Assembly (NCBI RefSeq): GCF_036067295.1
Contig: NZ_CP107954.1
Location: forward strand, 6,138,001-6,202,000
Source: Kribbella sp. NBC_00382
GTDB taxonomy: Bacteria > Actinomycetota > Actinomycetes > Propionibacteriales > Kribbellaceae
Length of the DNA: 64,000 nt
Direction of reading: 5' to 3'
Below, piece after piece: positions 42,278 to 50,546 of the stretch (positions are counted from its first letter, which is position 1; the number at the start of each line of letters is the position of its first letter). The position numbers were made by a program, and so were the translations under genes. The notes beneath the pieces are model-generated. The model saw only the letters and a list, made by a program, of their open reading frames with translations. It was not told where the DNA came from and searched no databases.

Positions 42278-43117
42278 ATGTCCGAGCCGAAGGTGTTGCT
42301 GAGTGGGTTGGGGATTCCCGAGTCGCCGCGCTGGCATGACGACCGGCTGTGGTTCTGCAACTGGATCGACCAGCAGGTGGTGGCCGTCGATCCGGACGGC
42401 AAGGCGGAGTACTTCGACGTACCGGTCGAGCAGTTGATGGGATGGTCCATCGACTGGCTGCCCGATGGGAGATTGCTGACGACGGGCGACAAGCTCCGGC
42501 GCTATGAGCCGGACGGATCGGTGGTCGTGCTGGCCGACCAGAAGGCGAACGAGATCGTGGTGGACGGGCGGGGCAACGCCTATCTCAACGGCGCGGACTT
42601 CGACTTCGCCGGTGGTGAGGCGCCCAAGCCCGGCTTCATCAAGCTGCTCACGCCGGACGGCCGGCTCCGCGAGGTTGCGGGGGACATCCAGTTCCCGAAC
42701 GGCATGGTCATCACTCCGGACAACCGGACCCTTGTCATCTCCGAGTCGTTCGCCGGGCGGCTTACCGCGTTCGACATCGAGCCGGCCGGCGGACTGTCGA
42801 ACCGGCGGGTCTTCGCCGAGGGGCTCGGGCCGGACGGCATCTGCCTCGACGCGGAGGGGGCGATCTGGGTATCGACCGGTGGCTCCTCGGTCGTGCGGGT
42901 GATCGAGGGTGGCGAGGTCCTGGAACGGGTCGAGCTGGCTTCGGAACGGGCTCCTTTTGCGCTCGCGCTTGGTGGTCCGGACGGGCGGACGTTGTTCGTC
43001 ATGACCGCCGAGTGGCGCCCGGGGGACAGTATCGGAGACAACCTCGGGCGGTTGACCGGCGGGCCTCGTACGGGCGAGGTTCTGGCGTTCGAGGTCTCGG
43101 TGCCCGGCGTGATTTGA
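42278..43117 (+). CDS. SMP-30/gluconolactonase-family protein
   Basis: About 279 residues forming a six-bladed beta-propeller. The metal ligand Glu is in LGIPESPRW, and further ligands lie in QKANEIVVDGRGNAY, FPNGMVITPDNRTL and GPDGICLDAEGAIWV. Members hydrolyse lactones (gluconolactone, lactones from sugar or aromatic metabolism). The ATG at 42278 is preferred because GAGG lies 7 bases upstream; the GTG at 42275 is the alternative. The LexA box of dnaE2 lies 5 bases after its stop. Confidence 0.9.
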   Translation: MSEPKVLLSGLGIPESPRWHDDRLWFCNWIDQQVVAVDPDGKAEYFDVPVEQLMGWSIDWLPDGRLLTTGDKLRRYEPDGSVVVLADQKANEIVVDGRGNAYLNGADFDFAGGEAPKPGFIKLLTPDGRLREVAGDIQFPNGMVITPDNRTLVISESFAGRLTAFDIEPAGGLSNRRVFAEGLGPDGICLDAEGAIWVSTGGSSVVRVIEGGEVLERVELASERAPFALALGGPDGRTLFVMTAEWRPGDSIGDNLGRLTGGPRTGEVLAFEVSVPGVI

Positions 43118-43122
43118 CTCTT

Positions 43123-43138
43123 TCGAACAAGTGTTCGA
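43123..43138. promoter_or_regulatory. LexA (SOS) box before dnaE2
   Basis: TCGAACAAGTGTTCGA is again a perfect TCGAAC-N4-GTTCGA box, 36 bases before the dnaE2 ATG and immediately after the SMP-30 gene. It gives dnaE2 its own damage-inducible promoter, apart from imuAB. Confidence 0.95.
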
Positions 43139-43174
43139 ACATCGGGGTATGGCGTCAGGTAGCGGAGTTCTCTG

Positions 43175-46100
43175 ATGGGGTGGGACAACCCGCCGATTCC
43201 GTGGTCGGAGTTGGAGCGGAAGTTGTCGAACCGGTCGCGGCCGCCCGCGCCCGCGGACGAGCTGCTGGACGCCGACGGGGGAGACGGGCCGGCCTGGTCG
43301 CGGCACCGGCCGCCGTACGATCCGGACCCGGCGGACAAACCGCGCCGCCCCGACGGGCCGGTGGTGCCGTACGCGGAGCTGCACTGCCACTCGTACTACA
43401 GCTTTCTCGACGGCGCCTCCTCGCCGGAGCAACTGGTGGAGGAGTCGGTCCGGCTCGGGCTGAACGCGCTCGCGCTGACCGACCACGACGGGTTCTACGG
43501 CGTGGTCCGGATGGCCGAGGCGGCGGAGGAGTACGACGAGCTCCAGACCGTGTTCGGCGCCGAGCTGTCCCTCGAGCTGACCAAACCGCAGAACGGGACG
43601 GCCGATCCCGAGGGCAGCCACCTGCTGGTGCTGGCCGAGCGCCAGGAGGGGTACCACCGGCTGGCCGGCGCGATCACCGAGGCGCAGTTGCGCGGCCAGG
43701 AGAAGGGTCGTCCCGTCTACGACCTGGAGGAGCTTGCGGCGATCGGCGGGGACCACTGGCTGATCCCCACCGGTTGCCGCAAGGGCCTGGTCCGCCGTGC
43801 GCTCGAGCTGGGTGGTCAGGCCGACGGGCCGGCCGCGGCGGCGCGTGAGCTCGACCGGTTGACCGCGTTGTTCGGCAAGGACCGGGTGGTGGTCGAGCTG
43901 ATCGACCACCAGTTGCCGGCGGACAGCACGCGCAACGCGGTGCTGGCCCGGCTCGCGGCCGACGCGGGGTTGCCAGTGATCGCCACCAACAACGTGCACT
44001 ATGCCCAGCCCCGGCGGCACAAGCTCGCCGCCGCGATCGCCGCCGTCCGGGCTCGGCGCAGCCTCGACGCGATGGACGGCTGGCTGCCACCCGCCGGCAC
44101 GGCTCACCTGCGCTCGGGGGAGGAGATGCTCGCCCGCTTCCACCGGTACGACGGGGCTGTCGCTCGGACCGTCGAGCTGGCCAACCAGCTGGAGTTCAGC
44201 CTGCGGGCGGCCAAACCGAGCCTGCCGCGTCAGGAGGTGCCCCAGGGGTACGACGAGATGGGCTGGCTGGAGAAGCTCTGTGAGGACGGGGTTCGCAAGC
44301 GGTACGCCGACAAGCCGAGGTACCGCGACGAAGCCGTCGCCAGGGTCAAGCGTGAGCTGAAGGTGATCAGGAGCCTCAAGTTCCCTGGGTACTTCCTGAT
44401 CGTGCGCGACATCGTCATGTTCGCCAAGCGGAAGGGGATCCTCTGCCAGGGCCGGGGATCGGCGGCGAACTCGGTGGTCTGCTACGCGCTGGAGATCACC
44501 GCGGTCGACCCGGTGCAGTACGACCTTCCCTTCGAGCGGTTCCTGTCCGCGGCGCGGGACGAGGAGCCCGACATCGACGTCGACTTCGACTCCGACCGGC
44601 GCGAGGAGGTGATCCAGTACGTCTACGGCAAGTACGGCCGGCGCAACGCGGCCCAGGTGGCGAACGTGATCACCTACCGCCCGAAGCTCGCGGTGCGGGA
44701 CATGGCCAAGGCGCTCGGGTTCAGCACCGGGCAACAGGACGCGTGGTCCAAGCAAGTGGACGCGTGGGGTGCGGTGCGCAGCAGCGTCGACCACGACATT
44801 CCACCTCCAGTGGTGGCGCTCGCCGAGGACCTGCTGAAGTTCCCGCGGCACCTCGGCATCCACTCCGGTGGCATGGTGCTGACCGACATCCCGGTCGGGC
44901 ACGTGGTGCCGGTCGAGCACGCCCGGATGGAGAACCGGACCGTGCTGCAGTGGGACAAGGACGACTGCGCCTGGATGGGGCTGGTGAAGTTCGACCTGCT
45001 CGGGCTCGGCATGCTGGCCGCGCTGCAGTACGCGATGGATCTGGTCCGCGAACACCTCGGCGAGGACTGGAACCTGGACACGATTCCGAAGGAGGAGCGG
45101 GGCGTCTACGACCAGCTCTGCAAGGCGGACTCGGTCGGGGTGTTCCAGGTGGAGAGCCGGGCCCAGATGAGCACGCTGCCCCGGTTGCGGCCGCGCAGCT
45201 TCTACGACCTGGCGATCGAGGTGGCGCTGATCCGGCCCGGCCCGATCCAGGGTGGTGCGGTGCATCCGTTCATCCGGCGCAAGCTGGGGGAGGAGACGAT
45301 CACCTATCTGCATCCCGCGCTGGAGCCAGTGCTGAAACGGACCCTGGGCGTGCCGCTGTTCCAGGAGCAGCTGATGCAGATCGCGATGAAGGTCGGCGGT
45401 TGCAGCGGTGAGGACGCCGACCTGCTCCGCCGCGCGATGGGCTCCAAACGCGGCGTGGAGAAGATCTCGTCGCTGAAGACCAAGCTGTACGACGGGATGG
45501 CGGCGAACGGCATCACCGGCGACACCGCGGACGAGATCTACGAGAAGATCGAGGCCTTCGCGAACTTCGGGTTCGCCGAGTCCCACTCGATCAGCTTCGC
45601 ACTGCTCGTCTACGCCAGCACCTGGCTGCGGCTGCACTACCCGGCGGCCTTCCTCGCCGCGCTGCTCCGGGCCCAGCCGATGGGCTTCTACTCCCCGCAG
45701 TCGCTGGTCGCCGACGCCCGCCGGCACGGCGTCGAGGTGCTCCGTCCCGACCTGTTCACCTCCGGCGTCCATGCCACCCTCGAGTCCGGCGCCGGTGAGG
45801 TGGTTGCTACCGGCAATGATTCTTGCCTGGTGAGGGAGCAGCCGCCGATCGGGGATTTCGATCCGACGGTGCCGTTCGACTCGGACCTGCACCGGCGCGA
45901 CGGCCGGCTCGTGGTGCGGCTGGGGCTGGCCGGGGTGAAGTCGGTCGGGGTGCCGGCGGCGACCACGGTCGTCGAGGAACGCGAGAAGAACGGGCCGTAC
46001 GCCGATATGGCGGATCTCGTCCGGCGGACCGGGCTGACCGCGGTACAGCTGGAGGCGCTGGCGACAGCGGGGGCGTTCGACTCGTTCGGGCTGTCGCGGC

Positions 46101-46609
46101 GGCAGGCGTTGTGGAACGCGGGACGTGCTGCCGAGGAGCGTCCGGGGCATCTGTCCGGCGTGAGCAGCTCTGGTCCACCGCCGATGCTGCCCGGGATGAC
46201 CGGAGTGGAGACGACGATGGCCGACCTGTGGGCCACCGGCATCTCACCCGACGACCACCCGATCCGGCATGTCCGCGCCGCCCTCGACGAGCGCGGCATC
46301 CTCCGCGCGAGCCAGCTCTCCACCGCCGAGGACGGCAGCCGTGTCTACGTCGGCGGCGTGGTGACCCATCGCCAACGTCCCGCCACCGCGGCCGGCGTCA
46401 CCTTCCTCAACCTGGAGGACGAAACCGGCATGATCAACATCGTCTGCTCGAACGGCGTCTGGAACCGCTACCGCCGGATCGCCCGCGAATCCAGCGCGAT
46501 GATCATCCGCGGCCGCCTCGAACGCTCCCAAGGCGTCACCAACCTGGTAGCCGACAAACTCGAACGCCTCCCACTGGCCGCCAAGACCACCTCCCGCGAC
46601 TTCCGCTGA
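43175..46609 (+). CDS. dnaE2: Error-prone DNA polymerase III alpha DnaE2 (ImuC)
   Basis: A 1,144-residue C-family polymerase. The N-terminal PHP domain shows AELHCHSYYSFLDGASSPEQ and ALTDHDGFYGVVRMAE. The polymerase core includes CQGRGSAANSVVCYAL, the catalytic Asp pair in EEPDIDVDFDSDRREEV and HLGIHSGGMVLTD. A C-terminal OB fold (VYVGGVVTHRQRPATAAGV) ends the protein. It lacks the extra C-terminal sequence of the replicative DnaE1 and is the catalytic subunit of SOS mutagenesis with ImuA and ImuB. ATG at 43175 with a GCGGAG site upstream. Confidence 0.96.
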   Translation: MGWDNPPIPWSELERKLSNRSRPPAPADELLDADGGDGPAWSRHRPPYDPDPADKPRRPDGPVVPYAELHCHSYYSFLDGASSPEQLVEESVRLGLNALALTDHDGFYGVVRMAEAAEEYDELQTVFGAELSLELTKPQNGTADPEGSHLLVLAERQEGYHRLAGAITEAQLRGQEKGRPVYDLEELAAIGGDHWLIPTGCRKGLVRRALELGGQADGPAAAARELDRLTALFGKDRVVVELIDHQLPADSTRNAVLARLAADAGLPVIATNNVHYAQPRRHKLAAAIAAVRARRSLDAMDGWLPPAGTAHLRSGEEMLARFHRYDGAVARTVELANQLEFSLRAAKPSLPRQEVPQGYDEMGWLEKLCEDGVRKRYADKPRYRDEAVARVKRELKVIRSLKFPGYFLIVRDIVMFAKRKGILCQGRGSAANSVVCYALEITAVDPVQYDLPFERFLSAARDEEPDIDVDFDSDRREEVIQYVYGKYGRRNAAQVANVITYRPKLAVRDMAKALGFSTGQQDAWSKQVDAWGAVRSSVDHDIPPPVVALAEDLLKFPRHLGIHSGGMVLTDIPVGHVVPVEHARMENRTVLQWDKDDCAWMGLVKFDLLGLGMLAALQYAMDLVREHLGEDWNLDTIPKEERGVYDQLCKADSVGVFQVESRAQMSTLPRLRPRSFYDLAIEVALIRPGPIQGGAVHPFIRRKLGEETITYLHPALEPVLKRTLGVPLFQEQLMQIAMKVGGCSGEDADLLRRAMGSKRGVEKISSLKTKLYDGMAANGITGDTADEIYEKIEAFANFGFAESHSISFALLVYASTWLRLHYPAAFLAALLRAQPMGFYSPQSLVADARRHGVEVLRPDLFTSGVHATLESGAGEVVATGNDSCLVREQPPIGDFDPTVPFDSDLHRRDGRLVVRLGLAGVKSVGVPAATTVVEEREKNGPYADMADLVRRTGLTAVQLEALATAGAFDSFGLSRRQALWNAGRAAEERPGHLSGVSSSGPPPMLPGMTGVETTMADLWATGISPDDHPIRHVRAALDERGILRASQLSTAEDGSRVYVGGVVTHRQRPATAAGVTFLNLEDETGMINIVCSNGVWNRYRRIARESSAMIIRGRLERSQGVTNLVADKLERLPLAAKTTSRDFR

Positions 46610-46630
46610 CCGCCCACTAGCCTGACGGTT

Positions 46631-47236
46631 GTGGATGACCTTGCTGCTCAGGCGAAGTTGTGGGTGCAGAAGTGGCGGTGGTACCAGCGGAATTCGTTGC
46701 CGTGGAATCGGGGGCGGATCCACTGGGAGCTGATGCGTCGTGGGGCGTTCGCGCGGTGGCCATTGCACGGGAACGTGCTGGAGGCGTTCGCGGACGGGCG
46801 GCTCGAGGTCGGGGCGCAGACGATGTTCGAGCCCAATGTGTGGATCACGATGGGCGATGAGGGACGGGTGCGGATCGGCGAGGGGACGTTCCTGAACATC
46901 GCGGTGATGGTGGCCGCGCACGAGTTGGTCGAGATCGGGTCGCACTGCATGCTGGCCAACGGGTGCTTCGTGACGGACGCCAACCATCGCTTCGACGATC
47001 CCGACAGGCCGGTCCCGTGGCAGGGGTTCGATTCCAAGGGGCCGACGCGGATCGGGGACAACGTCTGGCTCGGTGCGAACGTTGTCGTCACCAGCGGGGT
47101 GACGATCGGCGATCGGTGCGTCATCGGCGCCAACAGCGTCGTCACGCAGGACATCCCCGCGTACTCGATCGCGGCGGGTGCGCCGGCGAAAGTGCTGCGC
47201 ACCATCACGTACGAGAGCGCCGCGACGGACGGCTGA
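46631..47236 (+). CDS. Hexapeptide-repeat (LbH) acyltransferase
   Basis: A 201-residue protein with left-handed beta-helix repeats (VRIGEGTFLNIAVMV, VEIGSHCMLANGCFV, TRIGDNVWLGANVVV, VTIGDRCVIGANSVVTQ) and the likely catalytic His in TDANHRFDDPDRPVPWQ. It belongs to the maltose/chloramphenicol O-acetyltransferase-like xAT group. The acceptor is unknown, perhaps a sugar of the cell envelope. GTG start at 46631. Confidence 0.88.
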   Translation: MDDLAAQAKLWVQKWRWYQRNSLPWNRGRIHWELMRRGAFARWPLHGNVLEAFADGRLEVGAQTMFEPNVWITMGDEGRVRIGEGTFLNIAVMVAAHELVEIGSHCMLANGCFVTDANHRFDDPDRPVPWQGFDSKGPTRIGDNVWLGANVVVTSGVTIGDRCVIGANSVVTQDIPAYSIAAGAPAKVLRTITYESAATDG

Positions 47237-47267
47237 ATTGTCGGTGGCGGCCGGTAGTACTGGGTGA

Positions 47268-48044
47268 ATGGAACAGATCGGTCGACCCAGGGTTGTGGTC
47301 TCGGTGACGATGTCGGTCGACGGACGGGTCACGCTCAGCCGCGATCGGCTGCTGATGGACGAGAGTGCCTCGAAGGTCTGGCAATCGTTGGCGCCTGCCA
47401 GTGCCCAGATACTCGACAAGGCGCGCTCCGCACAGCTCGACAGCCTGTATCAACCTGAGGCGATCCTGGAGGGCAGCGGCTCGTTGGTCGCTGACTCTGC
47501 CGGACCGCTGACCGATCTGCCGACCGAGTTCGACTACTCGGTGGACCTGCTCTACAGCGATTTCCTGCCCGATGAGGTGGTCAAGCGACCCGGTCATGAG
47601 AAGTGGTTCGTCGTCGTCGACAGCCGCGGCCGGGTCACCTGGGAAGACGAGGACCACGGGGAGTGGGACGTCCTGGTGCTGGTCGCGCATTCCACTCCGG
47701 CGGCTTATCTCGCGCATCTCCGGACCCGACGCATCTGCTACTTGGTTGCCGGTGACGAACGGGTTGATCTCGCCGTCGCGCTGGGGCGCATGCGGGACCG
47801 GTTAGGTGTCAGTTGCGTCTTGTCCACAGCCGGCGGCGGGCTCAACGGCGCGTTGCTTCGGGCCGGTCTGGTTGATGAGATTCAGCTTCTGGTGCTTCCG
47901 GCTGTGATCGGCGGGCTCGGCACCCCGACGGTGTTCGACGGTCCTGAGCTCGGCGATCACGACCTGCCGACGCGACTGGAGTTGCTCTCCAGCCATACCG
48001 AAACAGACGGCATGCTCTGGCTCCGCTACAAGGTGGTCCGATAG
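47268..48044 (+). CDS. RibD C-terminal/dihydrofolate reductase-fold reductase
   Basis: A 258-residue protein with RibD_C features: VVVSVTMSVDGRVTLS near the start, VLSTAGGGLNGALLRAGLVD and LLVLPAVIGGLGTPTVFDG near the end. The NADPH-dependent fold is shared with riboflavin biosynthesis reductases, but no deaminase domain or rib genes are nearby, so a riboflavin role is unlikely. ATG at 47268. Confidence 0.85.
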   Translation: MEQIGRPRVVVSVTMSVDGRVTLSRDRLLMDESASKVWQSLAPASAQILDKARSAQLDSLYQPEAILEGSGSLVADSAGPLTDLPTEFDYSVDLLYSDFLPDEVVKRPGHEKWFVVVDSRGRVTWEDEDHGEWDVLVLVAHSTPAAYLAHLRTRRICYLVAGDERVDLAVALGRMRDRLGVSCVLSTAGGGLNGALLRAGLVDEIQLLVLPAVIGGLGTPTVFDGPELGDHDLPTRLELLSSHTETDGMLWLRYKVVR

Positions 48045-48064
48045 AACACCCGCGCTGGCTCGTT

Positions 48065-48081
48065 GCTCGCTCCTCCATCGC
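48065..48081 (-). repeat. 17-bp dispersed intergenic repeat, copy 2 (inverted)
   Basis: The reverse complement, GCGATGGAGGAGCGAGC, is identical to 4161-4177. It lies 20 bases after the RibD-like gene, and a GAGCGAGCGGG block found beside copy 1 appears here at about 48110-48120. Confidence 0.5.
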
Positions 48082-48143
48082 GCGGGAACGAGAGTAGGCA
48101 TGAGTGCCCGAGCGAGCGGGCCGAGGGTCGACCGTCTGGCGGG

Positions 48144-49082
48144 TTAGGTCGGGTGGGGTGGGGTTAGGTGGTTTATGAGGGTTTCGACCAGGGTGAGGAG
48201 GTTGGTGCGGGCTTGTCCGGCGCGGCCTCGACGGTAGCCGTTGTGGTGGCCCCAGAAGGCGGTTTGGACTGCGTGGAGTTGGGCCCAGCGGCCTACGCGG
48301 GTGCGGTCCAGGTGGGCGGCTTCAGAGAAGATGTCGAGGGTGCGGTGGAGGCGTCGGCCCGCGTCGGGGATGGTGAGGATGGTGAGGGCGCGGGTCTTGA
48401 GGAGGGTGCCGGCGTCGTAGGCGGGATCTCCGGCGTAGCCCTTGGGGTCTACTGCCAGCCAGGGTTCGCGGTCGGAGCGGAGGATGTTTTTGCCGTGGAA
48501 ATCGCCGTGGATGACCAGGTTCGGTTGCTTGCGAGCGAGTTCCTGGATTGTTGATCGTGCGGCATCGAGCGCAGCGACAGGAAGTCCGTGGTCCAGCTCT
48601 CGGGCGTCCCTCTCGAGCTCCTCCTCCCAGGAGTCCGCTTGAGCCTGTAGGCGGGGGAGTACGGCAGGGGCGGGAACGGCTAGCCGCTGGCTCAGGCGGC
48701 CTGCTACCTCGGCGATCTCGTCCTCGTCGGTGAGGGAGGCGAGCGTTACCGGGTGGGCGCGTTCGAGGAGCATCGCGAAATGCTCGTCGTCGCGTTCGTA
48801 CAGTTCGACGGCGCCGCGGCCCTGCCAGGTGGCGAACGCGTCGGGCTCGTACAGGTTGCCGGGGTGGGGGAAGGACACCTTCAGTACTGCGGGTCCCGCG
48901 CCTCTTCGTAGTACCGGAACGATGATCCCGACGCCGCCGAACATGACGGCGCCGTCCGGCTCGCAGTTCCAGCGCTCGAGTAGTTCGGCGACTAGCGAGG
49001 GGAGCGCGTCGAGCCACGGAGTACAGGCTTCGCCCTCACGAGCGACTGTGGTGCGAGTGAACTCGGCCGGGACGACGATCAT
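48144..49082 (-). CDS. APH(6)-like aminoglycoside/hydroxyurea phosphotransferase
   Basis: About 312 residues. The kinase core shows VLKVSFPHPGNLYEPDAF for ATP binding, catalytic LVIHGDFHGKNIL and the metal-binding Asp in LAVDPKGYAGDPAYDAGTLL. The LAVDPKGYAGDPAYDAG wording is specific to the APH(6)/streptomycin 6-kinase and hydroxyurea phosphotransferase group. Whether it modifies an antibiotic is unknown; many soil actinobacteria carry such genes without clear resistance. The ATG at 49082 is used; a GTG at 49112 is possible. Confidence 0.88.
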   Translation of the reverse strand: MIVVPAEFTRTTVAREGEACTPWLDALPSLVAELLERWNCEPDGAVMFGGVGIIVPVLRRGAGPAVLKVSFPHPGNLYEPDAFATWQGRGAVELYERDDEHFAMLLERAHPVTLASLTDEDEIAEVAGRLSQRLAVPAPAVLPRLQAQADSWEEELERDARELDHGLPVAALDAARSTIQELARKQPNLVIHGDFHGKNILRSDREPWLAVDPKGYAGDPAYDAGTLLKTRALTILTIPDAGRRLHRTLDIFSEAAHLDRTRVGRWAQLHAVQTAFWGHHNGYRRGRAGQARTNLLTLVETLINHLTPPHPT

Positions 49083-49140
49083 CCGGATCAAGCTACCTCG
49101 CTGACGGAGCACTGATCTGGCCGAGCGCTAACTTCGGAGG

Positions 49141-49441
49141 ATGCACAGAAGCCGAGTGTCTACTTTTCTGATCGACGTCCCGCGGGAGCAGGCGACGGAG
49201 GCTGCGACGTTCTGGTCGGCGGCCTTGGACGCGACGCCGGAGAGTGAGCCGGGCGAGCCGCAGTACACGGATTTGAAGGGAGCGTTGCCGGGGTTCGTGC
49301 TGGCTGTTCAGGCAGTGGATGACGAGCCGCGGTACCACCTCGACATCGAGACCGACGATGTCGCCGCTGAGGTTGCTCTGCGTCATCCCGCTCCACAGTG
49401 CGCCGGAGGACTTCGCGGCGCACGCTAATACGTGGGTGTAG
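49141..49441 (+). pseudogene. VOC/glyoxalase-like gene with an internal deletion and frameshift
   Basis: The first 80 codons (VSTFLIDVPREQATEAATFW, PGFVLAVQAVDDEPRYHLDI, ETDDVAAEVA) are a glyoxalase-like VOC protein. After AEVA the frame drifts into ALRHPAPQCAGGLRGAR and stops at 49428. In the +1 frame from 49379 the sequence reads CVIPLHSAPEDFAAHANTWV and stops at 49441, which is the usual VOC C-terminus. About 25-30 residues between the two (the strand with a catalytic Glu and the WxVMxDPxGNxF-like motif) are gone. A deletion of a length not divisible by three therefore broke this gene. Confidence 0.75.
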
Positions 49442-49450
49442 GTGATTACC

Positions 49451-49493
49451 TTTCTGATCACGGGCAGTCGGCGATCAGAAAAGTGATCACGGG
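49451..49493. repeat. Inverted and direct repeats between the VOC remnant and a membrane protein gene
   Basis: TTTCTGATC (49451-49459) and GATCAGAAA (49473-49481) form a perfect 9-bp inverted repeat. TGATCACGGG occurs twice, at 49455-49464 and 49484-49493. It may be an operator or the terminator of the dead VOC gene. Confidence 0.5.
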
Positions 49494-49556
49494 AGATGCT
49501 TTGGTTGCTGGTGGCATGGACTAAGGAGAACACCGTGCGCACCTAGGGTCGGGTGG

Positions 49557-50546
49557 GTGAAGACGGTATGGCGGGCGGTGGGGTTGTTTTGGTTGGCGCC
49601 GTTGGTGGGGGAGTTCCTGCTCGGGAATCAGCCGGTGACCGAGTTGCCGTCGATCTTGTTGTTCGCGCCGATGTACGGCGGTGGCGCGTTGCTGATCCGG
49701 GAGGTGGCACGGCGGGCCGGGATCGGGTGGACGGGGATCGTGCTGCTGGCAGCGGCGTACGGGCTGCTTGAGGAAGGGCCGATCGACCAGATGCTGTTCA
49801 ACCCTGGGTACCTCGGGCTGGACAGCTTCGCAGGGTTTGCGCTGGTCCCGGGGCTCGGGGTGAGTGTGTCGCTGGTGCAGGGGACGGTGACGCTGCACAC
49901 CATCTGGAGCATCTGCGTGCCGATCGCGCTGGTCGAAGGGTTCGCCCCGGAGTCGACGCGGCCCTGGCTTGGGCGGCTGGGGCTGACGGTGGTCGCGCTG
50001 ATCTTCACTCTCGGGTCGACGTTGCTGGGGGTCATGCAGGCGGTCGGCTTCCACTTCGTCGCGTCGCCGGCGCAGTTCGCGGGCTCGGCGGTGGCTATCG
50101 CAGTACTGGTCGTCCTTGCCTTCGTACTGGGCCGGCGTGCAGGTCATCGGCGTACGGGCAAACCGGTGCCGAGCCCGCTCAGAGTAGGAGTAGTGGCCTT
50201 CGCGGCGACCAGCCTCTACTGGGTGGAGTCCGAGTTCCTCCCGGACGACTGGCTCCCCGAGTGGGTCTCCATAGCGTGGTGGTTCGTCCTCTTCGGCGGT
50301 ACTACGGCCGCGATCGTCCACTGGTCGCGTGGCAAAGGCTGGGGCCCCCGCCACCGCCTGGCCCTCGCCACCGGCGCCCTACTGACCTACGCCTGGGCCG
50401 GCTACTCCCACGCGAGCGACATGGACAACGTCTCGCTACCCATAGCTCTACTCGGCAACACCCTCTTCGCCCTCGCAGCAGGCATCCTGGTCCTGATCCT
50501 CTGGCGAAGACTGGGGACGCCGAGAGGGGTGGAGCATGTCCGGTGA
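49557..50546 (+). CDS. Multi-pass membrane protein of unknown function
   Basis: A 329-residue protein with about eight hydrophobic segments (for example VGLFWLAPLVGEFLLG, IGWTGIVLLAAAYGLL, LTVVALIFTLGSTLLGVMQA, AVAIAVLVVLAFVLG). The loop AAYGLLEEGPIDQMLFNPGY has a double Glu that recalls CPBP intramembrane proteases, but the rest of that motif set is missing, so I do not assign it. Its last 11 bases overlap the start of the beta-propeller gene, so the two are probably co-translated. Confidence 0.75.
   Translation: MKTVWRAVGLFWLAPLVGEFLLGNQPVTELPSILLFAPMYGGGALLIREVARRAGIGWTGIVLLAAAYGLLEEGPIDQMLFNPGYLGLDSFAGFALVPGLGVSVSLVQGTVTLHTIWSICVPIALVEGFAPESTRPWLGRLGLTVVALIFTLGSTLLGVMQAVGFHFVASPAQFAGSAVAIAVLVVLAFVLGRRAGHRRTGKPVPSPLRVGVVAFAATSLYWVESEFLPDDWLPEWVSIAWWFVLFGGTTAAIVHWSRGKGWGPRHRLALATGALLTYAWAGYSHASDMDNVSLPIALLGNTLFALAAGILVLILWRRLGTPRGVEHVR

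Noticed and set aside
42188..46150. Very long minus-strand open frame (1,320 codons)
   Set aside because: It is antisense to dnaE2, SMP-30 and part of LLM, all with clear motifs. The translation is rich in Arg, His and Pro and lacks any recognisable domain, typical of an antisense frame in high-GC DNA.
47268..48044. Riboflavin biosynthesis role for the RibD-like protein
   Set aside because: No deaminase domain and no rib genes nearby; the fold is common in unrelated reductases.
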